From: JALYUA01 sp038229875
GTDB lineage: Bacteria; Acidobacteriota; Thermoanaerobaculia; UBA5066; Gp7-AA6
NCBI GenBank assembly: GCA_038229875.1
Contig: JBBROA010000008.1
Location: 1-57,840 of the forward strand
Direction of reading: 5' to 3'
Length of the DNA: 57,840 nucleotides
This document shows, in pieces, positions 23,049-32,321 of the stretch. Below the pieces are notes generated by a model. It was not told the DNA's origin, searched no databases, and was given only the letters and a program-made list of their open reading frames with translations. The position numbers were made by a program, and so were the translations under genes. How positions within the stretch are numbered: position 1 is the stretch's first letter; each line of letters starts with the position of its first letter.

Positions 23049-24022
23049 AGGCGCGGGCGCGCGGCCCAGGGCTCTGGCTCGCCGCGGGAGCCCTCCTCGC
23101 CGGCTGCCTCCTCCTCGGGGTGTCGGTCGGAGGGGTTCGTCTCTCTCCCGCCGCCGTGTGGTCCGGAGCGGGGCCCGAGGGGGAGACCGCCCGCCTGGTC
23201 GCCTCGATCCGCGTTCCGCGCGTCGCCCTGGCAGCGCTCGTCGGTGCGTGCCTGGCGCTCGCCGGCGCCGCGCTCCAGGCGCTCCTGAAGAATCCGCTCG
23301 CCGATCCGTTTCTGCTCGGGACGTCGGGGGGAGCGGCGACGGGGGCCGCGCTCGCGAGCCTGCTCGGCGTCTCGCCCCTTCTTTCGCCGGGGGCGGCTTT
23401 TGCGGGCGCGGTGGTCTCCTCGATCGGAGTGGCGGCGCTCGCGCGAAGGGGCGGCCGCCTCGACCTCCAGCGACTCCTGCTCGGAGGCCTGATCGCGAAC
23501 GCGTTCTTTTCCGCGATCCTCCTCGGGGTGTTCTCCCTGGCGTCCTCCGAGACGGCGAGGACGATGCTGTTCTGGATGATGGGAAGCCTCGCCGACGCGT
23601 CGCCGCAGAAGCCGCTCGCGCTGCTGCCTTACGCGGCGATCGGGGCCGCGGCGCTCCTCGGCTCGGCGTCTCGCCTGAACCTCTTTTCGGTCGGAGAGGA
23701 GAACGCGGCCGCGCTCGGCGTCGACACCGAGCGTTCCAAGGCGGTGGTGTTCCTCGCGTCGTCGCTTCTGACCGGCGCGGCGGTCGCGTTCGCGGGAGTG
23801 ATCGGCTTCGTCGGCCTTCTCGTGCCGCACGCGGCGCGCGCGATCGTGGGCAACGACCAGCGGACCCTTCTGCCGCTCTCGGCGATAGCCGGTGCGGCCC
23901 TCCTGGTCGCCGCCGACGCGGTCTCGCGAGCCGTCGCCGCGCCGTCCGAGCTCCCGATCGGAGCCGTCACCGCGGCGATCGGCGCGCCGGTCTTCGTGTA
24001 CCTGCTCCTGCGAACTCCATGA
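23045..24022 (+). CDS. ABC importer permease, BtuC/FecCD family
   Basis: This 325-residue inner-membrane subunit has about ten TM helices. Family hallmarks are SIRVPRVALAALVGACLALAG, ALQALLKNPLADPFLLGTSGG, MLFWMMGSLA, GVDTERSKA and AGVIGFVGLLVPHAARAIVG, the last being the coupling-helix region that contacts the ATPase. A TTG start at 23045 that overlaps the stop of the binding-protein gene as TTGA is chosen. The longer upstream frame runs inside that gene in another frame. It overlaps the ATPase gene by 4 bp. Confidence 0.9.
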   Translation: MKARARGPGLWLAAGALLAGCLLLGVSVGGVRLSPAAVWSGAGPEGETARLVASIRVPRVALAALVGACLALAGAALQALLKNPLADPFLLGTSGGAATGAALASLLGVSPLLSPGAAFAGAVVSSIGVAALARRGGRLDLQRLLLGGLIANAFFSAILLGVFSLASSETARTMLFWMMGSLADASPQKPLALLPYAAIGAAALLGSASRLNLFSVGEENAAALGVDTERSKAVVFLASSLLTGAAVAFAGVIGFVGLLVPHAARAIVGNDQRTLLPLSAIAGAALLVAADAVSRAVAAPSELPIGAVTAAIGAPVFVYLLLRTP

Positions 24023-24852
24023 CGGCTTCCGCGGAAACGGTGCTTCCGATTCTGCTCGAGGCCCGGGGACTGTTCGCGGCCTACGGACCGAACCAGGCTC
24101 TGCGGGGCCTCGACGCGCGGTTCTTCTGCGGGGAGATCGTGGCCATCCTCGGCGAGAACGGGTCCGGAAAATCCACCCTGTTGAAGGTGATCGCGCGCAT
24201 CCTCGCGCCGTCGGCGGGCGACGTCCTGTTCGACGGTCAACCTCTCGCCACGATCCAGCGGCGCGTCACCGCCCGACGCATCGCGTACGTCGCGCAGAGT
24301 GCCGACCTCGTCTTTCCGATCCGGAGTCTGGACCTCGTGCTGCAGGGCCGGGCGCCCCACGGCCGCGGGTTCTCGGCGGACTCCGCGGAGGACCGGCAAC
24401 GCGCCATAGAGGCAATGCGCGCGTGCGACGTGGCCGGCCTCGCCGACCGCGACGCCTCCGCGCTGTCCGGGGGAGAGCGGCGGCGCGTGTTTCTGGCGCG
24501 CGCGCTCGCCCAGGAGGCGGAGGTCTGGCTCCTCGACGAACCGACGTCGGGTCTCGATCCGCGCCACCGCATTGATTTTCTCGACGTCCTGGTGCGCGAG
24601 CACCGCGCGCGCCAGACGACCGTGCTGCTCGTCACGCACGAAGTCGACCTCGCGCTCTCGATCGCGGACCGGGTGCTGCTCCTCCGGGAGGGCCGAGCGC
24701 TCGCGTCCGGCCCCCCGGGCGAATCCCTCACCCCCGAGGCGCTCCGCGATCTTTTCGGCGTGGAAGCCCGGGTGGACCGGGATGCGAGCGGGCACCGGCG
24801 GGTCGTCTGGGTCGGCAGGACCGCCCCGGAGAACGGCCGGCCCGCGGGGTAG
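24019..24852 (+). CDS. ABC importer ATPase, BtuD/FecE family
   Basis: This 277-residue ATPase has Walker A GENGSGKST, Q-loop VAQSADL, signature LSGGERRR, Walker B WLLDEPTSGLD and switch His in VTHEVD. ATG at 24019 overlaps the permease stop (ATGA). The order binding protein-permease-ATPase forms a complete importer. A tail of about 35 residues after the ATPase core (VEARVDRDASGHRRVVWVG) is typical of the FecE/BtuD group. Substrate is uncertain, as for the partners. Confidence 0.9.
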   Translation: MTASAETVLPILLEARGLFAAYGPNQALRGLDARFFCGEIVAILGENGSGKSTLLKVIARILAPSAGDVLFDGQPLATIQRRVTARRIAYVAQSADLVFPIRSLDLVLQGRAPHGRGFSADSAEDRQRAIEAMRACDVAGLADRDASALSGGERRRVFLARALAQEAEVWLLDEPTSGLDPRHRIDFLDVLVREHRARQTTVLLVTHEVDLALSIADRVLLLREGRALASGPPGESLTPEALRDLFGVEARVDRDASGHRRVVWVGRTAPENGRPAG

Positions 24853-24866
24853 GATCGGCCTTCCCC

Positions 24867-25736
24867 ATGTGGTTCAAGAAGGAGAAGCCGCCCAAGGAGC
24901 CTCGCGACGGGCGTCCCAGCAAGGTCCCCGAGGGGCTGTGGGTCAAGTGCGACAACTGCCGGGAGATCCTCTACAACAAGGAGCTTGCCCGGAACTTCAA
25001 GATCTGCCCGAAGTGCGGCTACCACTTCCGCCTGTCCGCGCCGGAACGGCTCCGGATGCTGTTCGACCGAGAGGAGTACGTCGAGCTCGAAGGCAACCTG
25101 CGGTCGCAGGACCCGCTGAAGTTCCGCGATACCAAGCGGTACCGCGACCGGCTGAAGCAATACGAGGAGAGCGTCGGCACCTCCGACGCGATCGTGATCG
25201 GGTCGGGCACCATGGGCGGGATCCCGGTCATCATCGGCGCGATGGAATTCTTCTTCCTGGGCGGGTCGATGGGCTCCGTCGTGGGGGAGAAGGTCACCCG
25301 CGCGGCGGAGCGCGCGCTTGCGGAACGCAAGCCCCTCCTCGTGGTCTCCACGTCGGGCGGCGCGCGGATGCAGGAGGGGATCCTCTCTCTCATGCAGATG
25401 GCGAAGATCGCGGGGGCGCTCGCGCGGCTCTCGGACGCCGGGATCCCGTACGTCTCGATCATGACCGACCCGACGACGGGGGGCGTCACGGCGTCGTACG
25501 CGATGCTCGGAGACTTGAACGTCGCGGAGCCAAACGCTCTCATCGGGTTCGCCGGGCCGCGGGTCATCGAACAGACGATCCGTCAGACGCTTCCGGAAGG
25601 GTTTCAGCGCTCCGAATTTCTGCTCGAGCACGGGATGCTCGACTTCCTGGTCGACCGGTCGGAGATGAAGGACACGCTCGTCAGGTGCCTCAAGCTTCTG
25701 TGGGAGGGGAGAGAGGCAGAAGCGCAGTCGAGGTGA
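24867..25736 (+). CDS. accD: Acetyl-CoA carboxylase carboxyltransferase subunit beta
   Basis: AccD, with AccA, transfers the carboxyl group from carboxybiotin to acetyl-CoA, giving malonyl-CoA for fatty-acid synthesis. Its 289 residues include the N-terminal zinc ribbon CDNCREILYNKEL and CPKCGYHFR, then the crotonase-like core with GTMGGIPVIIGAMEFFFLGG, SMGSVVGEK, TSGGARMQEG and DPTTGGVTASYAMLGD. It starts 14 bp after the ABC ATPase. accD followed by folC is a widespread arrangement. Confidence 0.97.
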   Translation: MWFKKEKPPKEPRDGRPSKVPEGLWVKCDNCREILYNKELARNFKICPKCGYHFRLSAPERLRMLFDREEYVELEGNLRSQDPLKFRDTKRYRDRLKQYEESVGTSDAIVIGSGTMGGIPVIIGAMEFFFLGGSMGSVVGEKVTRAAERALAERKPLLVVSTSGGARMQEGILSLMQMAKIAGALARLSDAGIPYVSIMTDPTTGGVTASYAMLGDLNVAEPNALIGFAGPRVIEQTIRQTLPEGFQRSEFLLEHGMLDFLVDRSEMKDTLVRCLKLLWEGREAEAQSR

Positions 25737-25755
25737 CGGGCTGCGTCGCGCTTCA

Positions 25756-25797
25756 ACCGCTCAACGCCCGACGCGGAACGCTCGACGCTGAACCCTC
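25756..25797. repeat. Degenerate 7-bp tandem repeat (locus 4)
   Basis: The heptads are ACCGCTC, AACGCCC, GACGCGG, AACGCTC, GACGCTG, AACCCTC. They lie in the accD-folC gap immediately before the folC start. Confidence 0.65.
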
Positions 25798-25806
25798 CCA
25801 TCTCTC

Positions 25807-27135
25807 ATGCCGTTCGCCTCAGTCACGCGCCTCGAATCGCTCGATCTGCGCGGAATGCGGCTCGGCCTCGAAGCGATCGCGGCGGTCTGCGGGCGGCTCG
25901 GGCATCCGGAGCGCGGTTTCCTCTCCGTGCTCGTCGGCGGCACGAACGGGAAAGGCTCGACGGCGGCGACGCTGTCCTCGATCGCCTTCGAGTCGGGCCG
26001 CCGGCCCGGGCTCTACACGTCGCCGCACCTCGCGTCGGTCACAGAACGGGTCCGATTCGGCCCCGGCGACGTCGCGGCGCAGGCTCTCGATGACGCGCTC
26101 GCGCGCGTGTTCGCCGCTGCGGACGCGGCGCCCGCCGTTCCGTTCACCTACTTCGAGGCGATGACCGCCGCCGCGTTCCTGCTGTTTCGGGACGCCCGCG
26201 TCGACGTCGGGATCCTGGAAGTCGGGCTCGGGGGGCGGTTCGACGCCACGAACGTGGCGCCCGCTGGACTCTCCCTCGTGACGTCCATCTCCTTCGACCA
26301 TATGGCGGAGCTCGGAGACACCCTTCCGCTGATCGCGAGGGAGAAGGCGGGCATCTTCCGCGCCGGGCGCCCCGCGCTCGCCCACGCCCGCGATCCCGAG
26401 GCGCTCGATGTCCTTCGGGACGCGGCGGCGGCCACGGGGGCGATTTTCCACGACGCCGCGTCGGAGCTCGGTGTCGGCGTCCGCTCGGTTTCGCCGCGCG
26501 GGACGTCCTTCGACCTCCAGACGCCGGAGCGTCGGATCCGGCTGCGGACCTCGCTTCCCGGAGCGCACCAGGCGTGGAACGCCGCGATGGCCGTTCGAGC
26601 CGCGGAGCTCTTTCCCGAGGCGTTCGGGAGTCTGCCCTCAGGAGCGATCGCGCGGGGCGTCGAAAACGTGAGATGGCCGGGGCGGGTCGAGCTCCTCGTG
26701 GCGCCCGGAGGGCGGCCGGTGCTTCTCGACGGCTGCCACAACCCCGAAGGCGCACGGTCGCTCGCCGCCTTCCTGAGCGACGCGGGGCTCGACCGCCGCT
26801 GCCCGCTGGTGTTCGGCGGCATGGCGGACAAAGACCTCGAAGGAATCGCGCGCGAGCTTTTCCCGTCGGTCTCGGAGGTCGTGCTCGTCCGGGCGGCGCC
26901 GCCCCGAGGAGCGTCTCCGGAAGAGCTTCTCTCCCGCGTCGGGCCGCTGGCGCGCCGCGCGAGGACGGCGGCGGACGCGGAGGCCGGAATCGCCGCGCTT
27001 TCGGGGGGAGGAGAGGAGTCCCCCCCTATAATCGTCGCCGGTTCCCTCTACCTCGTCGGAGAGGCCCGCGCTCACCTTCTCCCGGACCCGAGCGGCGGCG
27101 CGGATCCGGGAGGGCGGGGAGAAAGACGCCGGTGA
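25807..27135 (+). CDS. folC: Folylpolyglutamate synthase / dihydrofolate synthase
   Basis: FolC adds glutamate to dihydropteroate and to folates. The 442-residue Mur-ligase-like enzyme has P-loop GGTNGKGSTAA, YTSPHLASVTERV, the omega-loop/metal region FTYFEAMTAAAF, LEVGLGGRFDATN, SFDHMAELGDTLPLIAREKA and DGCHNPEGARSL. The start is 10 bp after the repeat and has no evident Shine-Dalgarno sequence. The stop overlaps the GTG of dgt (GTGA). Confidence 0.95.
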   Translation: MPFASVTRLESLDLRGMRLGLEAIAAVCGRLGHPERGFLSVLVGGTNGKGSTAATLSSIAFESGRRPGLYTSPHLASVTERVRFGPGDVAAQALDDALARVFAAADAAPAVPFTYFEAMTAAAFLLFRDARVDVGILEVGLGGRFDATNVAPAGLSLVTSISFDHMAELGDTLPLIAREKAGIFRAGRPALAHARDPEALDVLRDAAAATGAIFHDAASELGVGVRSVSPRGTSFDLQTPERRIRLRTSLPGAHQAWNAAMAVRAAELFPEAFGSLPSGAIARGVENVRWPGRVELLVAPGGRPVLLDGCHNPEGARSLAAFLSDAGLDRRCPLVFGGMADKDLEGIARELFPSVSEVVLVRAAPPRGASPEELLSRVGPLARRARTAADAEAGIAALSGGGEESPPIIVAGSLYLVGEARAHLLPDPSGGADPGGRGERRR

Positions 27136-28409
27136 CGACGACCACCGCCCCCTTCACGAAGGAAGCTTTCGAGCGGCTCGAGGACGAGCGGCTGCCGGTG
27201 TATGCGTCGCGAAGCGGACGCGCGGAGAGGCCGCGCGGGCCCGCCGCCGCAATGCCCGGGGATCACCGCACCGAGTACGCGCGCGACCGCGACCGCATCG
27301 TCCATTCCCGCGCCTTCCGCCGGCTGAAGCACAAGACTCAGGTGTTCATCCCGTACGAGGGCGATCACTTCCGGACACGCTTGACGCACACGATCGAGGT
27401 CTCACAGATCGCGCGCAGCGCGGCGAGGTCGCTCGGACTGAACGAGGATTTAACCGAGGCGATCGCGCTCGGACACGACCTCGGGCACACCCCCTTTGGC
27501 CATTCGGGCGAGCGGATCCTGGACCGGCTCCTGCGCGACAGCCACCCGGAGGCCGGCGGCTTCAAGCACAACTACCAGGGCGTTCGCGTCGTCGATCGCC
27601 TCGAGAAGCGGTACGACGAGCCCGGTCTGAACCTCACGCACGACGTGCGGGAAGGAATTCTGAAGCACACGGCGTGGAAGGTCGATTTTCCTTTTCCCCT
27701 GGAGTTCCGCGAAGGCCTGCGATTTGCCTCGGGCGGGACGCTCGAGGCCCAGCTCGTCAACTGGAGCGACGAGATCGCGCAGCAGACGCACGACCTCGAG
27801 GACGGGCTTCCGCTCGCCGAGGACGGGCAGATCGAGGCGCTGGAGATCTCACGCGTTGTCCGCGGGCAGCGGCCGCGAGCGGGAGATCTTGCCGCGAGCC
27901 GCGCGGGACTGATCCGCGGGATGATCGCGGTCTTAACGTCCGACCTGGTCGAGGCCTCGCGCCAGCGCATCGAGGTGTGGACCGACGTCGAGGCGATCGC
28001 CACCCCCGGCGATTTCCTGGCCCGGCGAGAGCGCCTGCCCGGAGATCTCGTCTCGTTTTCCGAGACCGGCCGGAGGCTGTACAGGGAGCTGAAGGAGTTC
28101 GTGTACCGCCACGTGATCCACTCCTTTCCGGTCTCGCGCCACGACGGTCACGCGCGGCGCGTCGTGGCCGGCGTCTTCCTCGCGTACCGGGACAACCCGC
28201 GGCTGCTGCCGGACTCCGTGCTCCTTTCGCTCTCCGAGGAGCTCGGCGTCCGTTTCCTCCGGGAGGTGCCGCTCCGCGACGTGGACGCCGAAATCGAAGA
28301 GCGCTACCGGCCGCGCGCGGAGTTCTTCCGGACGCTCGCCGACCACATCGCGGGGATGACCGACAGCTACTGCAATGCGGAGTACAAAGAGCTCGCGACG
28401 GGCTCGTAA
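27132..28409 (+). CDS. dgt: Deoxyguanosinetriphosphate triphosphohydrolase-like HD protein
   Basis: This HD-superfamily enzyme hydrolyses dNTPs to nucleoside plus triphosphate. The 425 residues include RDRDRIVHSRAFRRLKHKTQV, LTHTIEVSQ, the HD pair in ALGHDLGHTPFGHSGE, FKHNYQGVRVVD, LTHDVREGILKHT and the metal-binding Asp in VNWSDEIAQQTHDLEDG. The GTG at 27132 overlaps the folC stop, with GGAGAAAG upstream. The longer upstream frame is a shadow of folC. The true nucleotide preference cannot be read from sequence. Confidence 0.93.
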   Translation: MTTTTAPFTKEAFERLEDERLPVYASRSGRAERPRGPAAAMPGDHRTEYARDRDRIVHSRAFRRLKHKTQVFIPYEGDHFRTRLTHTIEVSQIARSAARSLGLNEDLTEAIALGHDLGHTPFGHSGERILDRLLRDSHPEAGGFKHNYQGVRVVDRLEKRYDEPGLNLTHDVREGILKHTAWKVDFPFPLEFREGLRFASGGTLEAQLVNWSDEIAQQTHDLEDGLPLAEDGQIEALEISRVVRGQRPRAGDLAASRAGLIRGMIAVLTSDLVEASRQRIEVWTDVEAIATPGDFLARRERLPGDLVSFSETGRRLYRELKEFVYRHVIHSFPVSRHDGHARRVVAGVFLAYRDNPRLLPDSVLLSLSEELGVRFLREVPLRDVDAEIEERYRPRAEFFRTLADHIAGMTDSYCNAEYKELATGS

Positions 28410-28434
28410 CGCTCCGTTCTCGAAAGGGCCGAAC

Positions 28435-29703
28435 ATGAGCAAGACGATCCTCCCCTCGACGGCGTTCCTGACCCGCGCGCTCGCGGAAACCGACCCCGAG
28501 GTCGCCCGATGGATCGGCGAAGAGGAGCGGCGCCAGAACGAAGGAATCGAGCTGATCGCGTCGGAGAACTGGGTTTCGCGCGCGGTGCGGGAGGCGCAGG
28601 GCTCCGTCCTGACCAACAAGTACGCCGAGGGGTACCCGGGAAAGCGCTACTACGGCGGATGCGAGTTCGTCGATCGCATCGAGACGCTCGCGATCGAGCG
28701 CGCCAAGGCGCTCTTCCATGCCGACCACGCGAACGTTCAGCCGCATTCGGGCTCGCAGGCGAACATGGCGGTGTATCTCACGGCCTTGAAGCCGGGCGAC
28801 ACGATCCTCGGGATGGACCTGTCCCACGGCGGGCATCTGACACACGGGCATCCGCTTTCCTTTTCGGGACGCGAATACAAGGTCGTCGCGTACGGAGTGC
28901 GGCGCGAGGACGAGCGGATCGACTACGACGCGCTGGCGGCGCTCGCGCGCGAGCACCGGCCGAAGATGATCATCGCGGGCGCCTCGGCGTACGCGCGCGA
29001 GATCGACTTCCGGCGCTTTGGCGAGATCGCCGACGAGATAGGCGCGGATCTGATGGTCGACATCGCACACATCGCCGGCCTCGTCTTGACGGGGCTCCAT
29101 CCCTCGCCCGTGCCGCACGCCGCCTTTGTGACGAGCACCACGCACAAGACGCTCCGCGGGCCCCGCGGCGGACTGATCCTCTGCCGCGCCTCGCGCGCGA
29201 AGGATGTCGACCGGAACGTTTTCCCCGGCGTGCAGGGCGGCCCCCTCGAGCACGTCATCGCCGCGAAGGCGGTCGCCTTCTCCGAGGCTGCGGCGCCCGA
29301 GTTCGTCGAGTATCAGCGGGCCATCGTCGAGAACGCGAAGGCCCTCGCCGCCGCGATTTCCGGCCGCGGGTTCCGGCTGGTCTCCGGCGGCACCGACAAC
29401 CACCTCGTGCTCGTGGACGTCGGCTCGCGCGGGCTTTCCGGAAAAGAGGCGGAGAAGGTGCTCGAGAAGGTTCGGCTGACCGTCAACAAGAACACGATTC
29501 CGTTCGACACGCGCCCGCCGGCTGTCGCCTCCGGGATCCGGATCGGAACGCCCGCCGTCACCACTCGCGGAATGGGCACGGCGGAGATGGAGATCATCGG
29601 AGAATCGATCGTACGCATTCTCGAGGCGCCCGCGGACGAGGCGGTCGCCGCGTCCGTCCGCACCGCGGTCTCGGAGCTCTGCGCCGCCTTTCCGCTGAGA
29701 TAG
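28435..29703 (+). CDS. glyA: Serine hydroxymethyltransferase
   Basis: This PLP enzyme interconverts serine and glycine while charging tetrahydrofolate, which fits its position downstream of folC. Its 422 residues carry IELIASENWVS, LTNKYAEGYPGKRYYGGCE, VQPHSGSQANMAVY, LSHGGHLTHG, MVDIAHIAGLV and the PLP lysine in TSTTHKTLRGPRGG. ATG at 28435 follows AAAGGG. The protein ends one codon before the frame of the next, poorly defined gene. Confidence 0.97.
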   Translation: MSKTILPSTAFLTRALAETDPEVARWIGEEERRQNEGIELIASENWVSRAVREAQGSVLTNKYAEGYPGKRYYGGCEFVDRIETLAIERAKALFHADHANVQPHSGSQANMAVYLTALKPGDTILGMDLSHGGHLTHGHPLSFSGREYKVVAYGVRREDERIDYDALAALAREHRPKMIIAGASAYAREIDFRRFGEIADEIGADLMVDIAHIAGLVLTGLHPSPVPHAAFVTSTTHKTLRGPRGGLILCRASRAKDVDRNVFPGVQGGPLEHVIAAKAVAFSEAAAPEFVEYQRAIVENAKALAAAISGRGFRLVSGGTDNHLVLVDVGSRGLSGKEAEKVLEKVRLTVNKNTIPFDTRPPAVASGIRIGTPAVTTRGMGTAEMEIIGESIVRILEAPADEAVAASVRTAVSELCAAFPLR

Positions 29704-29738
29704 AGGCGGGAAGCTCCATTTCGAGCCCGCCACCCGTC

Positions 29739-30188
29739 CTGCGCCACCCGCGCCGGGGCCTCGCCGCGGTCGCCGCCGCCTGCATCACGGCGGCTCTCCT
29801 CTCGCGCGCCGTCCCGCCGGGTTTCCGGGAACAGGCGCGGGCGCTCGCCGCCGCGGCGAATCTCGACACGGCCGCGCGGCGGGTGGCGACCGCGCCCGGC
29901 CGGTTCGATCGCAACTACTTCGTGTTCCTGGAATCCGCCCGCCGCACGCTTCCGCCGGGCACGCGGGGGGTCGCGCTCTACGCGCCGGGCGCGAACGAGT
30001 CCGCCTACTACCTCGCGGCGTACGAGTTCGCGCCTCTCCCCGTGCTTCTGAATCCGCCGGCGGCTCCGGCCGGATGGATCTCGGCGGCGTATGGCCCCGC
30101 CCCTCGCGCCGGGGGCGCCCTCGTCCGGCAGCTCCCGGGGGGCTCTCTCTTCTCCCCGGCGCCGGGCCGCACGGGGAGGGCTCCGTGA
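29739..30188 (+). CDS. Membrane-anchored hypothetical protein with unusual start
   Basis: The frame encodes about 149 residues: an N-terminal hydrophobic helix (LAAVAAACITAALL) and an exported part with RFDRNYFVFLESARRTLPPG and GVALYAPGANESAYYLAAYE. The latter resembles the small partner proteins found next to membrane glycosyltransferases. There is no ATG, GTG or TTG before the TM helix. CTG at 29739 (used here) or ATT at 29718 are the only near-cognate starts, while GTG at 29883 would cut off the helix. The stop overlaps the next start as GTGA. The gene is well supported; its start is not. Confidence 0.6.
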   Translation: MRHPRRGLAAVAAACITAALLSRAVPPGFREQARALAAAANLDTAARRVATAPGRFDRNYFVFLESARRTLPPGTRGVALYAPGANESAYYLAAYEFAPLPVLLNPPAAPAGWISAAYGPAPRAGGALVRQLPGGSLFSPAPGRTGRAP

Positions 30189-31537
30189 GTCCGCTTGCGT
30201 CCTCCTTCCTCGAGACCGGGATTCACCTCTTGACGGCCGCGGCTGCCGGCTTCCTCGCCGTGCGGGCGCTGCACCCGCCCGGCCGGGGGCGGACGGCGGA
30301 ACGGATCGGCTGGGGCATCGCGCTCGGCCTGTCGGCGATCGCGGCGTCGGCCTACCTCGCGACGGCAACCGGGATCGAGCCGCGTTTCTGGTTTCCGGCG
30401 CTGCTGCTCGCCGGAATAATGCTCGGGTACTTCTTCAGGACCCGGGAGGGCGCTCCCGTGCCTCCCGAAGACTCTCCCGCCCGGCTGCGGCCTCTGTACG
30501 CGCTCCTGGTCGCGGCGATCGCAGCCGGTGTCGTCCTCTACGCGGCGCGGGCGCTCATCCGCCCGATGTGGTCGATCGATTTCCTCGCGATCTGGGGATT
30601 GAAGGGCCGTTCGATCTTCTCTTCCGGAGGGGTCCCCGCGTGGCTCTCCGACTCCCGGCTCGCCGGCTGGTCTCATCCGGAATATCCGCTCGGCCTCCCA
30701 CTTCTCTACGCCGGGACAGCAGCCCTTCTCCGGACGTGGGACGACCATGCGATGGCGCTCCTTTTTCCCGCATTTCAGATCGCGACGCTCGCGGTCCTCT
30801 ACGGGTGGCTGCGGCGGCGCGGGACCGGACGCGGGATCGCTCTCTGCGCGACGGCGCTCCTCGCGCTTTTCGAGCCGCTCTATTCGGGGTTTCTGACGGG
30901 CATGGCGGACGTGCCGCTCGCCTTGACGATGCTTCTGCTCGGCGTCTCGCTTTCCGACGCGCTCGACCGGACGGACCGGCGCGCGATGGCGCGGCTCGCG
31001 CTCGCGTCGGTCCTCGCGAGCTCCGTGAAGAACGAAGGCCTCTTCCTCGCCGCCGTTGCGGCGGCGCTCGCGCTCCTCAGCCGGACGGAGACCGACGGCG
31101 GCCGGCGCCGGCGGGTGGCACTGGCGGCCATTCTCCCGGCGCTTCTCCTCACCGCGGCGACGCGCGCCTCGCGAGGCTCGCCCCCGCTGCGCGATTTCGA
31201 TTTCGGGCTCCTCGCGCCCTCGCGTCTCGGTGAATTCCTATCGCGCGCCGCGGAGACGATCTCGGTCGATCTGAACATCGCGGGCCGCGCGTGGATCATC
31301 CTGCCCGCGATCGCCGTCCTGCTCATTTCAGGCCTCGCGGCGCCGTGGGCAGGCCGGCTGCTGTGGCTCGCCGCGGCGGCCCTCGCTGTCTACCTGGCGC
31401 TTCCCGCGTTCGCGGTGCTTGGGCCCCAATGGCTCGCGGAGACGACACTCTTTCGAACCTCCGCGGCGCTCGCCCCGCTGGCGGCGGCCGGGATCGCGGG
31501 AAGGCTCGCGTCCCGCGACGCGGCGGCCGAGCGCTGA
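30185..31537 (+). CDS. Multi-pass membrane glycosyltransferase-like protein (GT-C/PMT type)
   Basis: This 450-residue protein has about eleven TM helices. The first long extracytoplasmic loop has an acidic residue after a basic stretch (RPMWSIDFLAIWGLKG, D132) and then HPEYPLGLPLLY. This pattern is seen in GT-C enzymes that take sugars from polyprenyl phosphates. GTG at 30185 overlaps the previous stop. Substrate and acceptor are unknown. A polyprenyl-phosphate sugar synthase-like GT2 gene lies about 3 kb away on the other strand. Confidence 0.75.
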   Translation: MSPLASSFLETGIHLLTAAAAGFLAVRALHPPGRGRTAERIGWGIALGLSAIAASAYLATATGIEPRFWFPALLLAGIMLGYFFRTREGAPVPPEDSPARLRPLYALLVAAIAAGVVLYAARALIRPMWSIDFLAIWGLKGRSIFSSGGVPAWLSDSRLAGWSHPEYPLGLPLLYAGTAALLRTWDDHAMALLFPAFQIATLAVLYGWLRRRGTGRGIALCATALLALFEPLYSGFLTGMADVPLALTMLLLGVSLSDALDRTDRRAMARLALASVLASSVKNEGLFLAAVAAALALLSRTETDGGRRRRVALAAILPALLLTAATRASRGSPPLRDFDFGLLAPSRLGEFLSRAAETISVDLNIAGRAWIILPAIAVLLISGLAAPWAGRLLWLAAAALAVYLALPAFAVLGPQWLAETTLFRTSAALAPLAAAGIAGRLASRDAAAER

Positions 31538-31567
31538 CAGGCGACAGGCGACAGGCTAAGGCGACAG
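31534..31567. repeat. Degenerate 7-bp tandem repeat (locus 5)
   Basis: The heptads are CTGACAG, GCGACAG, GCGACAG, a 6-bp GCTAAG, then GCGACAG. They overlap the stop codon of the preceding gene and fill the gap between convergent genes. Confidence 0.55.
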
Positions 31568-31598
31568 GAGAGAGTCGAGAGGCGGCGAGCCCCTATTT

Positions 31599-32321
31599 TC
31601 ACGGAAAGAGCCGGCGCGCCTCCTCGAGGTCCTGAGCCGTGTCGACTTCGATCGCGCGCCGCTCTCCGATGTCGACCCCGGCGACCCGCTCGCCGGATCG
31701 GATGAGCTCAAGGAACGCCGACTCGTACCACTCGTTCACCCGTCCCTCGGCGACCAGGCGCCGCTCGAGCACCGGGCTCAGACGCCGGACGAAGGCGGCG
31801 GAAAAAAACGCGAGGCCGATGGACTCGCCGGCGGCCCTGCCGGAGAGTTGCTTGCCGATGTCGGCGATTTCGCCGCCCGCATCCAGAGTCACCTTCATCT
31901 CCTCTTCGCCGAGGTCGCCGCGCGTGCGAATCGCCATCCGGTTCGGGCTCGCCGCGTCGAGAAGGAGACGGACGACGTCCGGATCGAAGAGAACGTCGGC
32001 ATCCAGGAGAAGGATCGAATCCTCGACTCCCTGCAGCGCCATCCGGAGCGACCACGCGTTGTTCGTGGAGGCGTACTCTGCGTTGCGCCGGAAATCGAAC
32101 CGGTGACCGGGAAACTCGGACGTGAGCGCGGCCCGCAGCTTCTCTCCCTCGAAGCCATCGACCACGGTCATCCGGGTGAGTCCCTGCTCCGCGAGAATGG
32201 AGACCGCGCGGGAGACGATCGAGCGGCCCCCGACTTCGAGGAGGCACTTGGGAAGAGCGTCCGTCAGGGGACGGAGGCGCTGCGCCGAGCCCGCGGCGAG
32301 GATGATCGCCCTGGCGGTCAT
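31599..32321 (-). CDS. NTP transferase, LicC/inositol-1-phosphate cytidylyltransferase-like
   Basis: This 240-residue nucleotidyltransferase shows LAAGSAQRLRPLTDALPKCL (nucleotide loop, K25), NAEYASTNNAWSLRMAL and the metal-binding LLLDADVLF (D107, D109). The YASTNNAWSL segment is typical of the group that includes choline-phosphate (LicC) and inositol-phosphate cytidylyltransferases. It overlaps the CDP-alcohol phosphotransferase gene by ATGA, so the product is probably a CDP-alcohol passed to that enzyme. The activated alcohol is not known. Confidence 0.85.
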   Translation of the reverse strand: MTARAIILAAGSAQRLRPLTDALPKCLLEVGGRSIVSRAVSILAEQGLTRMTVVDGFEGEKLRAALTSEFPGHRFDFRRNAEYASTNNAWSLRMALQGVEDSILLLDADVLFDPDVVRLLLDAASPNRMAIRTRGDLGEEEMKVTLDAGGEIADIGKQLSGRAAGESIGLAFFSAAFVRRLSPVLERRLVAEGRVNEWYESAFLELIRSGERVAGVDIGERRAIEVDTAQDLEEARRLFP

